A stretch of DNA of 64,000 bases, from assembly GCA_030411725.1 (NCBI GenBank), contig MU839837.1, forward strand, positions 1,116,001-1,180,000, in the 5' to 3' direction. Both the position numbers and the translations under genes were made by a program. The stretch is from Echria macrotheca (lineage: Eukaryota; Ascomycota; Sordariomycetes; Sordariales; Schizotheciaceae). The stretch's first letter is position 1; each line of letters starts with the position of its first letter. The notes below the pieces were generated by a model that ran no database searches, was not told the origin of the DNA, and worked only from the letters and a program-made list of their open reading frames with translations. Below, piece by piece: positions 44,161 to 54,095 of this stretch.

Positions 44161-44591
44161 GTAGTAGTGCTCTGAATGCGCTGTTTAATGAGCTCCCCTC
44201 GTATTGCGTCGTCTGCCTCGAAGATATTGACGCCATTGGCACGACACAGGCGCGTCAAGCAGAAGATGCAAGCGATGACGATAAGATGGATTTGGGAAAG
44301 GGGGGCAAACAAAAGGCAAAAGGTGGTATCTCGCTGTCTGCTCTACTCAATGCCTTGGACGGCGTATCGGTACCGGAGGGCCGTGTGCTGGCCATGACGA
44401 CCAATTACCTCGAACGGCTCGACCCGGCGCTTATCCGTCCCGAACGGGTGGATCTGAAAATCGAACTTGGGTTTGCCGACAGGGAGACTATCGTCGATCT
44501 CTTCCGGTTCCTCTACAAGGGTCCACATGCGAAAGCCGGAGAGGATCCCGAGTTCGAGAAAGTGGCGGCCGAGTTTGCGCTGAATGGATGA
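44161..44591 (+). pseudogene. Truncated BCS1-like AAA ATPase
   Basis: The frame encodes only the central-to-late part of a mitochondrial BCS1-type AAA module. It runs from ALNALFNELPS and the Walker B segment (CVVCLEDIDA), through a charged insert, to LSALLNALDGVSVPEGRVL. The sensor/arginine-finger region (MTTNYLERLDPALIRPERVD) and the start of the C-terminal helix follow. The N-terminal transmembrane and BCS1_N parts and the Walker A loop are absent; upstream sequence is an AGT-repeat. A stop follows AAEFALNG, before the usual end of the family, with remnants continuing in another frame. It cannot bind ATP as it stands and is called a pseudogene fragment. Confidence 0.75.
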
Positions 44592-45432
44592 TTCTGCCGG
44601 GGAACGAGCTGGTGCGTGATACAGCCTAGGGTGGTTGGTAGGACTTGGTGGGCTATGTTTGTATTTCCGGTTCTTTGGGTGCGCACCAGATTGTACAGTA
44701 GCCCAGAGCACGTCCGCTCTTTACATAGGATATGGCAGGACAACTTTCAGGCTGGCCTTCTTGTGACCTGGTCCGCCACGTGCCGGACTCTGGACTCGGT
44801 ACAGCACTGCGGGCAGGAGAGGGTGGCACGTGTACGACCGGGGGTATCTTAGTAGGCGGGTAGGGCCTGTTTCCCATGCGATTTGCCCCAACCTCCGTAG
44901 CTCGCAGACTACGTGTAAGCTGGGTCCTGTCCCGGTGAACTGAATCGGGTGCTGGTGGAGACGCGCAAGTGGACGGACGCGAGTTGCGTGGCGTTCGACC
45001 TTGGCGCTCGTGTCCGAATGGCACAACTGGGTGCAAACGAGCGGCGAATCGGAATGTGCGGAGTATAACTCCACCGGGGTTTTAATTAATAGAGTAGTGC
45101 GGACACGGGTCACTGGTATATAGATATTTCCAGAAACCATTCCCCCACCACCTACTCAGTAATGTTTCAGATCGCTACTTCCAAAGTTGTGTAACACAAA
45201 GCCACGTGGTTTGACGTGGGGGCTCAACCATGGCCGGCGGACAGCCGTGTCGATGGCGCACGAACTGACATGTCATTCGGCGGTCGATTCCTCCGGCCCC
45301 TCATTTTAAACTCGTCAACAACTTCACGTCTCAATAGGCCCTTCCCATCAGAACCGGTCAAACTTCCTCGTCTAAAGAGCTACAAACCTGTGAACCTCCT
45401 ATCTCGCGTGCCGTCTTACTAGTACAATCAGC
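44592..45432. other. Intergenic region upstream of the FAD oxidoreductase
   Basis: About 840 bp; the first ~60 bp are out-of-frame BCS1 remnant. Nothing else recognised. Confidence 0.4.
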
Positions 45433-46668
45433 ATGTCGGAAACACACAGCCTCGTCGTCTTGGGCGGCTCCGCGGCTGGTCTCGGCATCGCGCACTCCTT
45501 TCTCAAGCACATCGAACCAGAGCTTAAAAAACTGGGACAGACTTACCATGTGTATATCGTCGACAGCTCCACGCATTTCTTTTGGAATACAGGCAGCCCG
45601 CGTTCCCTCGCGTCGGCCACGCTCCTTCCCGTCGACAAGCTCTTCGCGCCAATCGCTGATGGCTTCAAGCAATACGAGCCCTCTTTGTACACCATCATTC
45701 ATGGCACAGCCGAGTCCTGGGATGTCGCCGGCCGCACCGTCACGATCAAATTAGCCAACGGCGATGACACCCAGACACTATCGTACTACGCGCTTGTCCT
45801 TGCCACCGGCCTCAGGACCCCATCCCCCGCTACCTCCCTCCACGGCGACTTCGTCATCACTAAAGCTGCCATCGAGAACCTCGGCCAGAAGCTCGCTTCA
45901 GCCACATCCATCATCATTGCCGGTGGTGGACCAACCGGCGTGGAAACAGCAGGCGAAGTTGGTCACTTCCTCAACGGCTCTGCGGGCTGGTTCAGCTACC
46001 GCCCCGCCAACCCCAAGGCCAAAGTGACACTAGTCACCAATGCCAACAAGCTTTTACCGGTCCTCAGTGAAGCGCGTGCTCGTACGGCAGAGACGTACCT
46101 GAATTATGTCGGCGTTGACGTCGTGTACAACCTCAGCGTCGTCTCGTCGACGATCGGTGCTGATGGCAAGACCACCGTCGACCTTTCCAACGGCCAGCAA
46201 TGGACTGCTGACGTGTACATCCCCGCATGGGGCGCCAAGCCCAACAGCCAGTACGTTCCTGCGGACCTGAAGAACGACGCAGGCTACGTGAAGACCAACG
46301 GCACGACTCTGCGTGTTGATGCCGCAGGGCCACGGGTTTACGTGGCGGGCGATGTCGGTAACTATTCTCGTGGCGGCTTTCACAATTTATATAGCGCACT
46401 TCCTGTCCTTGTCGCCAATATCAAGCACGACTTGCTCGCAGCAGCGCTCTCTGACCAGCCGGATGCCAAGGCTGAAGCCCCGCCGGAGCGCCTGTTCGTT
46501 CGGAATGACTCCGAGACACAAGCAGTCCCGATCGGTCCGAGGGGTGTGGGTGCCGTGCACGGATGGCCTTTTCCTAGCTTTCTGATCTGGCTTGTCAAAG
46601 GTCGCGATTTTATGATTGGTAATATCCCCATCACTGTTAATGGAGATATACTAAAGAGGGTTATGTAA
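45433..46668 (+). CDS. AIF/AMID-type FAD-dependent NAD(P)H oxidoreductase
   Basis: Predicted 411-residue single-exon flavoprotein of the pyridine-nucleotide-disulfide oxidoreductase fold (Pyr_redox_2). The FAD-binding loop is LVVLGGSAAGLGIA near the N-terminus. The second nucleotide loop is IIIAGGGPTGVETAGE (~residues 157-172). The C-terminal FAD contact is RVYVAGDVGNY (~297-307). The spacing and the late FLIWLVKGRDFM segment resemble the AIFM2/AMID (FSP1-like) group of fungal oxidoreductases, which reduce quinones or act in cell death. No redox Cys pair or mitochondrial presequence is seen. The position between two related microsatellite-bearing fragments is odd (see findings). Confidence 0.88.
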   Translation: MSETHSLVVLGGSAAGLGIAHSFLKHIEPELKKLGQTYHVYIVDSSTHFFWNTGSPRSLASATLLPVDKLFAPIADGFKQYEPSLYTIIHGTAESWDVAGRTVTIKLANGDDTQTLSYYALVLATGLRTPSPATSLHGDFVITKAAIENLGQKLASATSIIIAGGGPTGVETAGEVGHFLNGSAGWFSYRPANPKAKVTLVTNANKLLPVLSEARARTAETYLNYVGVDVVYNLSVVSSTIGADGKTTVDLSNGQQWTADVYIPAWGAKPNSQYVPADLKNDAGYVKTNGTTLRVDAAGPRVYVAGDVGNYSRGGFHNLYSALPVLVANIKHDLLAAALSDQPDAKAEAPPERLFVRNDSETQAVPIGPRGVGAVHGWPFPSFLIWLVKGRDFMIGNIPITVNGDILKRVM

Positions 46669-46873
46669 TTACCGGAGGGCTGGCGGGCTTGGCGCGTTTT
46701 CTCCGTTTCAATTGGAGACGAGATTGAAATCGGGTTATGGGCCGGGTTATACAAGGCCGAGGAGTTTGTTGTATCGCTTGAAAAGCTCGTCTCGAAAGGG
46801 GCTAACCAGATGGACTGTGCGTTGCGAAGATTGCCGGGCACCTTGACCAGGTCGTCTACCTCTCCTACTACTG

Positions 46874-46967
<94 letters not shown>
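46874..46967. repeat. (CTA)n microsatellite, about 31 units
   Basis: An uninterrupted CTA trinucleotide tract of about 94 bp. Its right flank (AATTCCAAACCCTG) is the reverse complement of sequence beside a short GTA tract at 44118-44143. Confidence 0.95.
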
Positions 46968-47235
46968 GAATTCCAAACCCTGCCGGTTCCATAAACCCGT
47001 GTGCGGAGGGACCAAGTTTCGCGCGTAGCTGCACCCTGTGGAAATCTGAGTCTTAAGCTTGGGGTGAGGAGAAACACCGCGGCAGGTAGGAGCAAAGCTG
47101 CGGGAGCAGCAGCAGCAGCAGCAGTATACAACTCTAAAACTTGACCTAGCGGGATACGAGATACGAATTGTAAGGTTCAAGCAAGCGCTCGGACAGCACC
47201 GAGAGCTGCTGCTGCTTTGGGCGGGAGAGCAGGTG

Positions 47236-47375
47236 CGGTTTGTGTACTGATTCGCCAGTTTGAGGGTCCTGTTGGTCCTCGACTGTGACGTGCTGGGCCG
47301 AGTGAGGGGCGGTGAATTTCGGTAGGAGTCACACCGGGCGCAGACCGAACTGCCTTTGCCGGCTGTTTTGTATTA
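47236..47375 (+). repeat. Dispersed repeat remnant, copy C
   Basis: It aligns in the same orientation with 49278-49403. Shared blocks are CTGATTCGCC near the start and CAGACCGA(A/G)CTGC with TTTGCC near the end. Diverged, non-coding. Confidence 0.55.
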
Positions 47376-47852
47376 CCTTCCACGTAGGTTGCTCCACTGG
47401 CAGCCGTGCCATAGCGGGATGATGTACGGTTTGCAGGGTTGAAACTGTACCATGGGTAATCCACCCAGGTGTTAGTTACGCTAACCGCCACGGCTGGGTA
47501 GCCTGACTTCCGGCGAAATTGTAAACGGCTGTCGTGATTTTTTACTGATGAAGCTCACACCAGGGAGCGAAGTTTGCTACAATATGGGCTGTTTGGTTAC
47601 GTAGGTAGCTACCGTACCTGGGCCAGATCGTAGCGACAAAGCTATCCGAGGGAGGCAATCCGATGATTTAGTCGGTTCTGTGGGAAAAGTGTGAGGAGGA
47701 AGTGGCAAGATCAGTTTGCGCATGCGTTTCGAGAAATTCTCTTCACGTTCGATTGAAAAGGTCTTTTCTAGCCAATAATATAAACAACTTGAACATCGCC
47801 CCCGAATGAGGGACCAACAAGTGAACCCAAAGACAACGCTCCAAAGTTCCGG

Positions 47853-48796
47853 TCAGCAGCAGCAAGCATCACACCCGACATCGCCAAAATCCCCGCCCCC
47901 GTTTTCAGGCCTGTCTGGCTGGAAGCCGTTTGTAGGCCCGCCGAACTTGGGAGTGCTTTGTCGACACGTCGGAAACGGCCACCGAGTCAGGGCGGCGGCG
48001 GTGTTAGTTGCCGCCCGGGGTGTCAAGGTGCAGGAGAAGCCGCACTATTAAGTTTTATTAGCAAGATATACTTTGGGGGGATATAGATGGGATGTGGACA
48101 AAGAGATGTACCTACCTCGTACGCGAGACTGCGCTGGATGGTGGCGCAGAGTCTGCTGTGTTGGGAGGCCTATTGTCATATCATGTCAGCATCGATAGGT
48201 ACATAAAAAAGAAAACGGAGGATGAGTTAAAAAAAAAAGGATTTATAATGTAAACTCACGTCGAGTAGTGTTGTCGTCGCAAACACAGGTGACGGCACCG
48301 TCGGCGGCGTCCGTATGGGATTCCACGATGTAGACAGCGTCCGTACAAGTGTCAACGACGTCAACGCCGTCAACGCCGGCGGCGTCTGTCTAATCCACGA
48401 TGTCAAGGTCGGGATCGCAGCCGTGTCCTCGGCACGGCGACACACCGCTGCGTCGCACACGGTCACAATCTCGGTGACTGTATCGTAAATGCTCACAACC
48501 TCCCGAACCGTCTTCGTCCTCGTCTTCGTCACCGTCTGCGTGACCACCGGATCAGGAGTAGCCCCGGTGGTCACCGTCACCGTCTGTTGGACAGTGGCCG
48601 TGGCCGTCACTGTCTTGCGGACTCTCGATACGATCCGGGTGGTGGTGGTGGCTGTGACGGTCTGCCGAGGCAGGGTTATAGTAGTAGTGACTGTTGGCTG
48701 GCCGTCCCTTGGCTGGTCTCCATCGGGAGCCAGGCTGCCGGAGACGCATCCCCAGAGCCCGGGTGTTAGGATAAGGCAGAGTCGAGCGAGACGCAT
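47853..48796 (-). CDS. Secreted Thr-rich protein with Cys-containing C-terminus
   Basis: Predicted 260 residues from exons 48260-48796, 48116-48169 and 47853-48044. A signal peptide (MRLARLCLILTPGLWG) is followed by LPRQTVTATTTT and VTVTT-type Thr/Val strings, typical of fungal wall-associated proteins. The exon 1 donor is a strong GTGAGT; without splicing the frame would stop at 48227. Exon 2 is only 54 nt. Exon 3, if used, gives a Pro/Gly-rich tail ending in DACCC. Both downstream introns have good donors and AATAG acceptors with branch-like CTRAY motifs. Exons 2-3 are less certain than exon 1. Function unknown; wall or surface role inferred. Confidence 0.65.
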
Positions 48797-49540
48797 GGTT
48801 GCCGATGAGGGGCAAACTGGGATGGGTGTTTGCTGGCTATTTGTTTGCTATAAATTAGCTGCGACGCTGATAACGGCCCGCGAGAGCAGTTCGTGGCATC
48901 ATATATACCGCTTCGTACTTTCGTATGTCGTGACTGCATGTCCGAGGCAAGGCTGGCCCTCAGGATGGTATGTGACTGACTACAGGTAGGCATCCATGTC
49001 GTTTTGTTTCGACTCGAACGATCCGTCCCAGATTTGCGGACGCGTATCCAGAAGAATGAGTCCGCGTGCGTGGTAGGACCGCTTGGCATTCGTGGGGATG
49101 GGGGTCAGGTAATATCGGTCGGGAGAACAGTGCGGAAGGTGGTGTTGCTAGGGCTGAAGAACCAGGTTAATATGCACCTCTGATGCTCCATCCAACGGGA
49201 CACCGATCATAAGTTGTAGCCGGTCTCGCCCTGCGGCACCGAAAGTTGATGCCGGATTCGGTCGGAGTGAAGGGGCGGCTGGTGTGCTGATTCGCCGGCT
49301 TTAGTGGTTTGTTGGCTCTTGAGCGCGCGTGCCGGGTCAAACGAGGAGGTTCAATTAATTTGTTCCGGGTGCAGACCGAGCTGCATTTGCCACTGTTTAC
49401 CCTGTCCTGGTGGGTTGGTACCTTCGATGGCCATCGGATTCTCCGTACTCTGTGAGGGGACCGTATTTTGGCTACCCATACATAAGTCCCGACCGAGCTC
49501 CCGGAAGCCATCACGGGAACGGTGTCGGCCACCGGACACC
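48797..49540. other. Divergent intergenic region with dispersed-repeat remnant
   Basis: A 744-bp region between the Thr-rich gene and the membrane-protein gene, holding repeat copy D (49278-49403). The frame of the downstream gene is open further upstream (from 49304), but that segment lies in the repeat and has no family similarity. Confidence 0.45.
49278..49403 (+). repeat. Dispersed repeat remnant, copy D
   Basis: Diverged second copy of 47236-47375, same orientation, shared CTGATTCGCC and GCAGACCGA blocks. It ends about 140 bp before the membrane-protein start. Confidence 0.55.
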
Positions 49541-51139
49541 ATGAACCGCCTCAGCTCAGACACAACGCCATGGTCGGGCCTCATCTCGTTGCTCGGCCTG
49601 GCGCTCTGCCTTGTAGGTTCCGGCGTCGTGGTCGGCGTCTCCCACAATGATGCTGTCGAGTCGTGGTACGTGCAGCCGGCCGTGCTGCTCGCTATTCTGT
49701 CAGGCGCCTCGAGTTTCCTCTTCAGCACGGCCATGGACACCGGGGTCGCCGTCCGCTTCTGGCTCAGCGCGGCCAAGGGCACCAGTCTGGACGAACTCCA
49801 CTACATCTGGGACCACGGGCGTGGGCTCGGCCTCATCCCGGCTCTGAGGGCAGGCTCTCGTGCGAGAACAGTGGCGGTCCTCGCGACGGCAGCCTACGTA
49901 ATTCAGTTCCTCGCCAGTCCGCTCTTGCAGAAAGCAACCTACCAAGTTGTTCGCACCGACATGTTGAACGACTCGCTCTCCATGGATCTGGCCACGCGCA
50001 TCCCTGAGGGCTGGTTTGGCGTCCGGTACAACGGAAAGGGCATGTACGAGAACCTGCACGGAAACACGCAGATTCGCGAGTTCCGCACCCAACAGCCTAT
50101 CAAGACACTCAACAGGCCGGGCTACGCCTGCGAGGGTTCCTGTGATGGCCACGTCTGGGGCGCAGGCGTCAGCTACGAGTGTTGGACAAGTGACAAAAAG
50201 CTGGACGTGGGCACCAACAAGACCGACGACTCGACGGCACTGGGCATCTCTGGTGTTATCACGTCCAACACCACCGGCCAGCCCTTTTTCCGCTTCACCG
50301 TCTCACACCTCTCCGACGTCGACGAGCACTGCATCGGCACGATCCGCGAGCAGACATGCTACCTCCGCCCCGCGACGGTCGAGTACCCCGTGACGATCCA
50401 AAACTCGACCATCACGCTCCGCGCCGCCGAGCTCGGAAGCATGCGCTCGCGCGACCCCTACTACTCGCCGGGCGACGACCCGCGCGCGACCAAGGGCACA
50501 CCGGCGGGCACCCTCCTCGGACTGCGCAGCCTGGTATACCCATCCATCTTCACGAACGAGACAACATTCTTCGACCCAGACCTGCAGCTCATCTCGTACC
50601 GCGGGCCGACCCCAAACGGCGACATGTTCTACGTGACGTCCGCGGAAAACCCAGACCCCTCCCCGTCGCGGTGTCGAATCAAATTTTTGTCGCCTGTCGA
50701 CTTCGCCTTCAACGCCATCCACGAGTTCATGTTCCGCTTCGCGCTGGCCGCGGCCGCCGACACGCGCGAGACGCAGGCTTTTGACGTGATTCGGACCGCC
50801 CGCACGCAGGTGTTCCAGGTCGATCCGGCGTTCCTGGCGGCCAGCGTGGCGGCACTGGCCTGCGGGATTGTGCTGGTCAGCGCACTGATGTGGAAGTGGT
50901 GGGTGCTGGGACGGCCGGTCTCGCTCAGTCCGCTCGAGACGGCGGCGGCGCTGGGACGGCCGATTCTGCAGCACCAGCCGCATGCGACTATTGGTCAGAT
51001 TTTGGCTGAAGCCAGAATAAGTCGGCGGACAACGGGGTTGACGGTTGCTACGGCGGCGGTGGATGAGAAGAGGGGGGTGGTTATCTCGGAGAAGACGGTG
51101 GCCGCTGAGACGGGGCCGCCCGAGATTAGGGAGATTTGA
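49541..51139 (+). CDS. Fungal membrane glycoprotein of unknown function (DUF3176-like architecture)
   Basis: Predicted 532-residue single-exon protein. Two hydrophobic segments at the N-terminus (residues ~12-35 and ~45-65) and a third near 105-125 are followed by a large extracytosolic region. That region has N-glycosylation sequons (NKT, NTT, NST, NET) and the conserved double-Cys motif CEGSCDGHVWGAGVSYECW. A last transmembrane helix (VAALACGIVLVSALMWKWWVLG) lies near residue 455, with a cytosolic tail of about 75 residues. This layout and the CxGxC...C motif are common in a large fungal family annotated as DUF3176 or similar; the exact Pfam is from memory. Role unknown. Start at 49541 precedes the first membrane segment and has an ACACCATGA context. 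Confidence 0.8.
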   Translation: MNRLSSDTTPWSGLISLLGLALCLVGSGVVVGVSHNDAVESWYVQPAVLLAILSGASSFLFSTAMDTGVAVRFWLSAAKGTSLDELHYIWDHGRGLGLIPALRAGSRARTVAVLATAAYVIQFLASPLLQKATYQVVRTDMLNDSLSMDLATRIPEGWFGVRYNGKGMYENLHGNTQIREFRTQQPIKTLNRPGYACEGSCDGHVWGAGVSYECWTSDKKLDVGTNKTDDSTALGISGVITSNTTGQPFFRFTVSHLSDVDEHCIGTIREQTCYLRPATVEYPVTIQNSTITLRAAELGSMRSRDPYYSPGDDPRATKGTPAGTLLGLRSLVYPSIFTNETTFFDPDLQLISYRGPTPNGDMFYVTSAENPDPSPSRCRIKFLSPVDFAFNAIHEFMFRFALAAAADTRETQAFDVIRTARTQVFQVDPAFLAASVAALACGIVLVSALMWKWWVLGRPVSLSPLETAAALGRPILQHQPHATIGQILAEARISRRTTGLTVATAAVDEKRGVVISEKTVAAETGPPEIREI

Positions 51140-51624
51140 TTGATGATCTGATGGCGAACTGAGTAGTCAAGGTGGGGTTAGGCACTGTTACGATCTGATG
51201 ATCAGTTAATGCAACGAGAAACAAAAGCAGGAAGGCACCTGAAGAAAATACGAGACGCCTAACTTTCAACGTCGAGGTAACGGATTGTTTCAAAGATATG
51301 AAGAAGTGCAGGTAAGGATGCTTGTTTGGTAGAAGAGAGGATGGGCCCTGAGGCCTCGCTAAATACAGGGCCTGTGGTGCGTGCGTGCCTTCCATCTGTC
51401 TGGTGTGCTCCTTCCTGGCCCAACACATCTTGTCTGGATGCTCTTTCCTGGCCCCGCAGATATGAAGCATGTTCGTGCCTTGAATTCTTTTGCCACCAAG
51501 TCTTCGGTAATGTGTTCGAATCTCTAGGCACTAGAGAAAGGCCCAGATGATATCATCCAGCCACAGACAAGACCCTCTTAAACTTCCCTCATCACCGAAG
51601 TCCACCGTCAAATCAACCCCCTAC
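51140..51624. other. Intergenic region between convergent genes
   Basis: 485 bp; a tandem GGCC..AACACATCTTG / GGCC..GCAGATATG-like duplication near 51410-51470 is weak. No gene supported. Confidence 0.4.
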
Positions 51625-52250
51625 CTACCCATCCAACTCAACAACCCCAACCTCCTCCGCCCTCACCTCCCCTTCCCCGCCCTTATCCCCACAAACCACA
51701 CCCACCTCCCTCACCGCCTCACCCCCAACACACTCAGCACTATTCCTATCCCGAACCCATCCCACGCCCTTCCACTCAACCCTCCCCTTCCTCTTCCCCT
51801 CCCCCCTATTCATCCCATTAGCATCACCACCCTACCATCCAACAACATCCCCCTCAAAAGAACTTACCCATCCGCTGATGCAAGTATACAAACCCACCCC
51901 TGCTCAATCTCCAAAAGCCCAGTCGAGTTATCATACTTAAATATAGTCGTGGTGGTATCGTCCGAATCTTCCGGCCCGCCGGCGATCCAGATACATTCGC
52001 CGGTGAGAAAAAGGCCGCGACGGAAACACAGGGTCGAGAGGAAAGTGGTCGGGTTCAGGAGGCGGAAGATGACGGAGCCGCCGTCGGGGGTTGTGAAGTC
52101 TGTTGTGAAGTCTGTGATTTGCCAGGTCCAGTTTAAGGGGGGGTTGTGCTGGGAAGGGGGGGAGGAGGGGCAGGATGGTGGTGGGGGGGTTGTTGTTGTT
52201 TGGGTGAGTATGAGGGATGGGAGGAGGAAGGAGGAGGGTAGGTTTCTCAT
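51625..52250 (-). CDS. Small secreted Cys-containing protein (candidate effector-like)
   Basis: Predicted 187 residues, exons 51868-52250 and 51625-51805. A signal peptide (MRNLPSSFLLPSLILTQ) is followed by a Pro/Ser-rich stretch. A beta-rich module then contains WTWQITDF, LCFRRG, GECIWI, and FKYDNSTGLLEIEQGWVC; six Cys are spread over the mature protein. This pattern (W-x-DF, late Trp-x-Cys) recurs in a family of fungal small secreted proteins of unknown function. The intron has a GTAAGT donor, a GCTAAT branch and an AATAG acceptor; other nearby AGs lead to a stop. The opposite strand has a 268-codon open frame, but it lacks any motif. Confidence 0.65.
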
Positions 52251-52645
52251 TTTATGTATGTCGTGCGTTGGGAGGTTGGGAGGTTGGGATGAAGTAAGAG
52301 AGGTTGTGACGGCGGCCGGTGAGATGAAGTTGTTACGATGGGTAGCTAGGTAGATAGGGTAGGGATTCTACCGGCTGAATAGACCTGTGGAGTAATGGGC
52401 ATGTGGGAACGGAACGGATTTTCCCGCCCGGTAGATTTACTAGAACACTGGAATATTGAAATCGGTATATCTTTACTAATGCTATCAGTTTACCCCAGTG
52501 ACTTCAAGACGGCTATCAGCCCTGCACGGTTAGAGCAGATACGTAGTTCATTACATCCACACATACCATTCTACGAGGTTGTATGCCCCCGATACGGTGA
52601 CCATTGTCCATACATCTGCATCTCACACCCGCCCCGAGCCCCTAT
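52251..52645. other. Intergenic region between tandem minus-strand genes
   Basis: 395 bp; no structure noted. Confidence 0.4.
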
Positions 52646-54095
52646 TCACGACAGGCCAGAACCCGCGGCGGCCTGCCCCATAAACTCGCGATACTCCCGC
52701 GTCGGCCACTGCTTGTTCCCCTCCGTCGGCGGCAGCTCCCGGTCCCACGCCCACTTCTTTTCCAGTTCCGCGTCCAACTCGCCGTCGAGCATCTGTACCA
52801 CATACTTGCCTATAACCGGCAGAAACTTAAACCCATGGAAGGATCCACACGTGGCAACAAACAGACCCTCGCACCCGGAGTGGGGGGACACGATGAAATC
52901 GCCGCTCGGGGTTGCCGCGTCCCTTTACACCTCAGCACCTACATATCCACTCACAGAAAACTTGGGAGGGAACATACCAGCAAATCCGGAACTTGTTCAT
53001 CTTTTCACCTGAGATGCTATCCCCGAATAGCGACTTGAGCGCGTGCCGGGCGTCGTCTTTTAGTACGGGCGGGACATCCCACTGGTTGTAATCCGCCGCC
53101 ACGGGCGGCGTCGAGATGACCTCGCCGGTGAGCGGGTGCGTGACCGTGTTGCGGAACAAGATCTGGCCCCACGTTTTGATCTCGCCCTGCTTCGGGAGGG
53201 GAAGACAGCCGGCATCGACGCCTATTCTGCGTTTCAGTGATCCATCCCATCAACAATACATCCCGAGGAGGAGCCAGTAAATCTTACCGCGCCCGAGAGG
53301 ATTGTCATTAATCCCTACCGGCATCGTATCCAACATACCCGCCTTCCCCTCCTCCAGGGGCACCGTCCCCTCGGTCACGCCAAACGCGAGAATCCGTCCG
53401 CCAGCGTGCATCTTCTCGTCCCCAGGCGCGCTGTTAATCAGCAGCGCGGGCGTATACGCACCCGTACAGAGCACAACCCGATCAGCAGCCAAGACTTCCC
53501 CATCAGCAAGCCTAACCCCAGCACATCTGCCCTCTTCATCAAAGACCAAACCCGCCACCTCAGCAGCAACATACCTCACCCCGGCATCCACGGCCGCCCG
53601 AATCGCACTCCCCAGCGCCTCCTTCGCCTCAGCCCACCCGCTGCTCCTATCCAGCAACACTTCGGTGATACCAGTATAATCCGCCTCGGCAAAACAACCC
53701 CCACCCAATTTTTTAGTCTCCTCAACGCTGATCATCTCGACATCGACATCAGCGCCGATAGCCTCGAAATTAGCGATGGCGGTCCGCCCAAAGGTCGACG
53801 GCGAGATCCACACGACCCCGCTCTCGTGGTAGTATTCTTGGAATACGGGGGACGAGCGCCAGAGCTGCTGCGCTTCGAGGCCGAGGCGGGTGTATGTCGG
53901 GTCGAGGTAGTCGGAGCGGATTACTTTGTTCCAGTCCCAGGAGGCGGCGACGCGGGTGGGCGCGGTGTAGGGGTCGCGGTCGATGAGGGTTATGGACGAG
54001 GTCGGGTGTTTGGTTATGTGGTGGAGGGCTGCGGAGGCGCCGAAGACTCCGGCGCCTACGATTATGGTTGTTTTCGGTTGGGTTGTATCTGCCAT
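52646..54095 (-). CDS. FAD-dependent amine/amino-acid oxidase (sarcosine / fructosyl-amino-acid oxidase-like)
   Basis: Predicted 442 residues, exons 53288-54095, 52978-53221 and 52646-52922; all phases agree. DAO-family flavoenzyme (PF01266). The N-terminal dinucleotide loop is TIIVGAGVFGASAALHH, and the acidic end of the second strand is LIDRD. VVLCTGAYTP is the usual middle motif. The C-terminal exon has FRICW / DAATPSGDFIVSPH and CGSFHGFKFLPVIGKYV, matching the fungal sarcosine/fructosyl-amine oxidase group, in which a Cys near the C-terminus binds flavin covalently. It would oxidise a secondary amine or glycated amino acid with O2, releasing H2O2. No canonical SKL peroxisomal tail; it ends AGSGLS. 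Divergent from the NmrA-like gene, about 1.07 kb apart. Confidence 0.88.

Larger units (their letters stand above)
46669..47852. other. Intergenic region with CTA microsatellite and dispersed-repeat remnant
   Basis: About 1.2 kb without a credible gene. A 266-codon minus frame here is an artefact of the microsatellite (a poly-Val run). Contains the (CTA)n tract at 46874-46967, a short CAG run near 47107 and repeat copy C (47236-47375). Confidence 0.5.

Noticed and set aside
46380..47180. 266-codon minus frame with a long Val run
   Set aside because: It is created by translating the (CTA)n microsatellite and overlaps the 3' end of the FAD oxidoreductase; no domain or start context.
47806..48051. 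81-codon plus frame
   Set aside because: No signal, motif or start context; it overlaps the last exon of the Thr-rich gene.
51547..52353. 268-codon plus frame
   Set aside because: Opposite strand of the small secreted protein; Pro/Leu/Asn low complexity with no domain.
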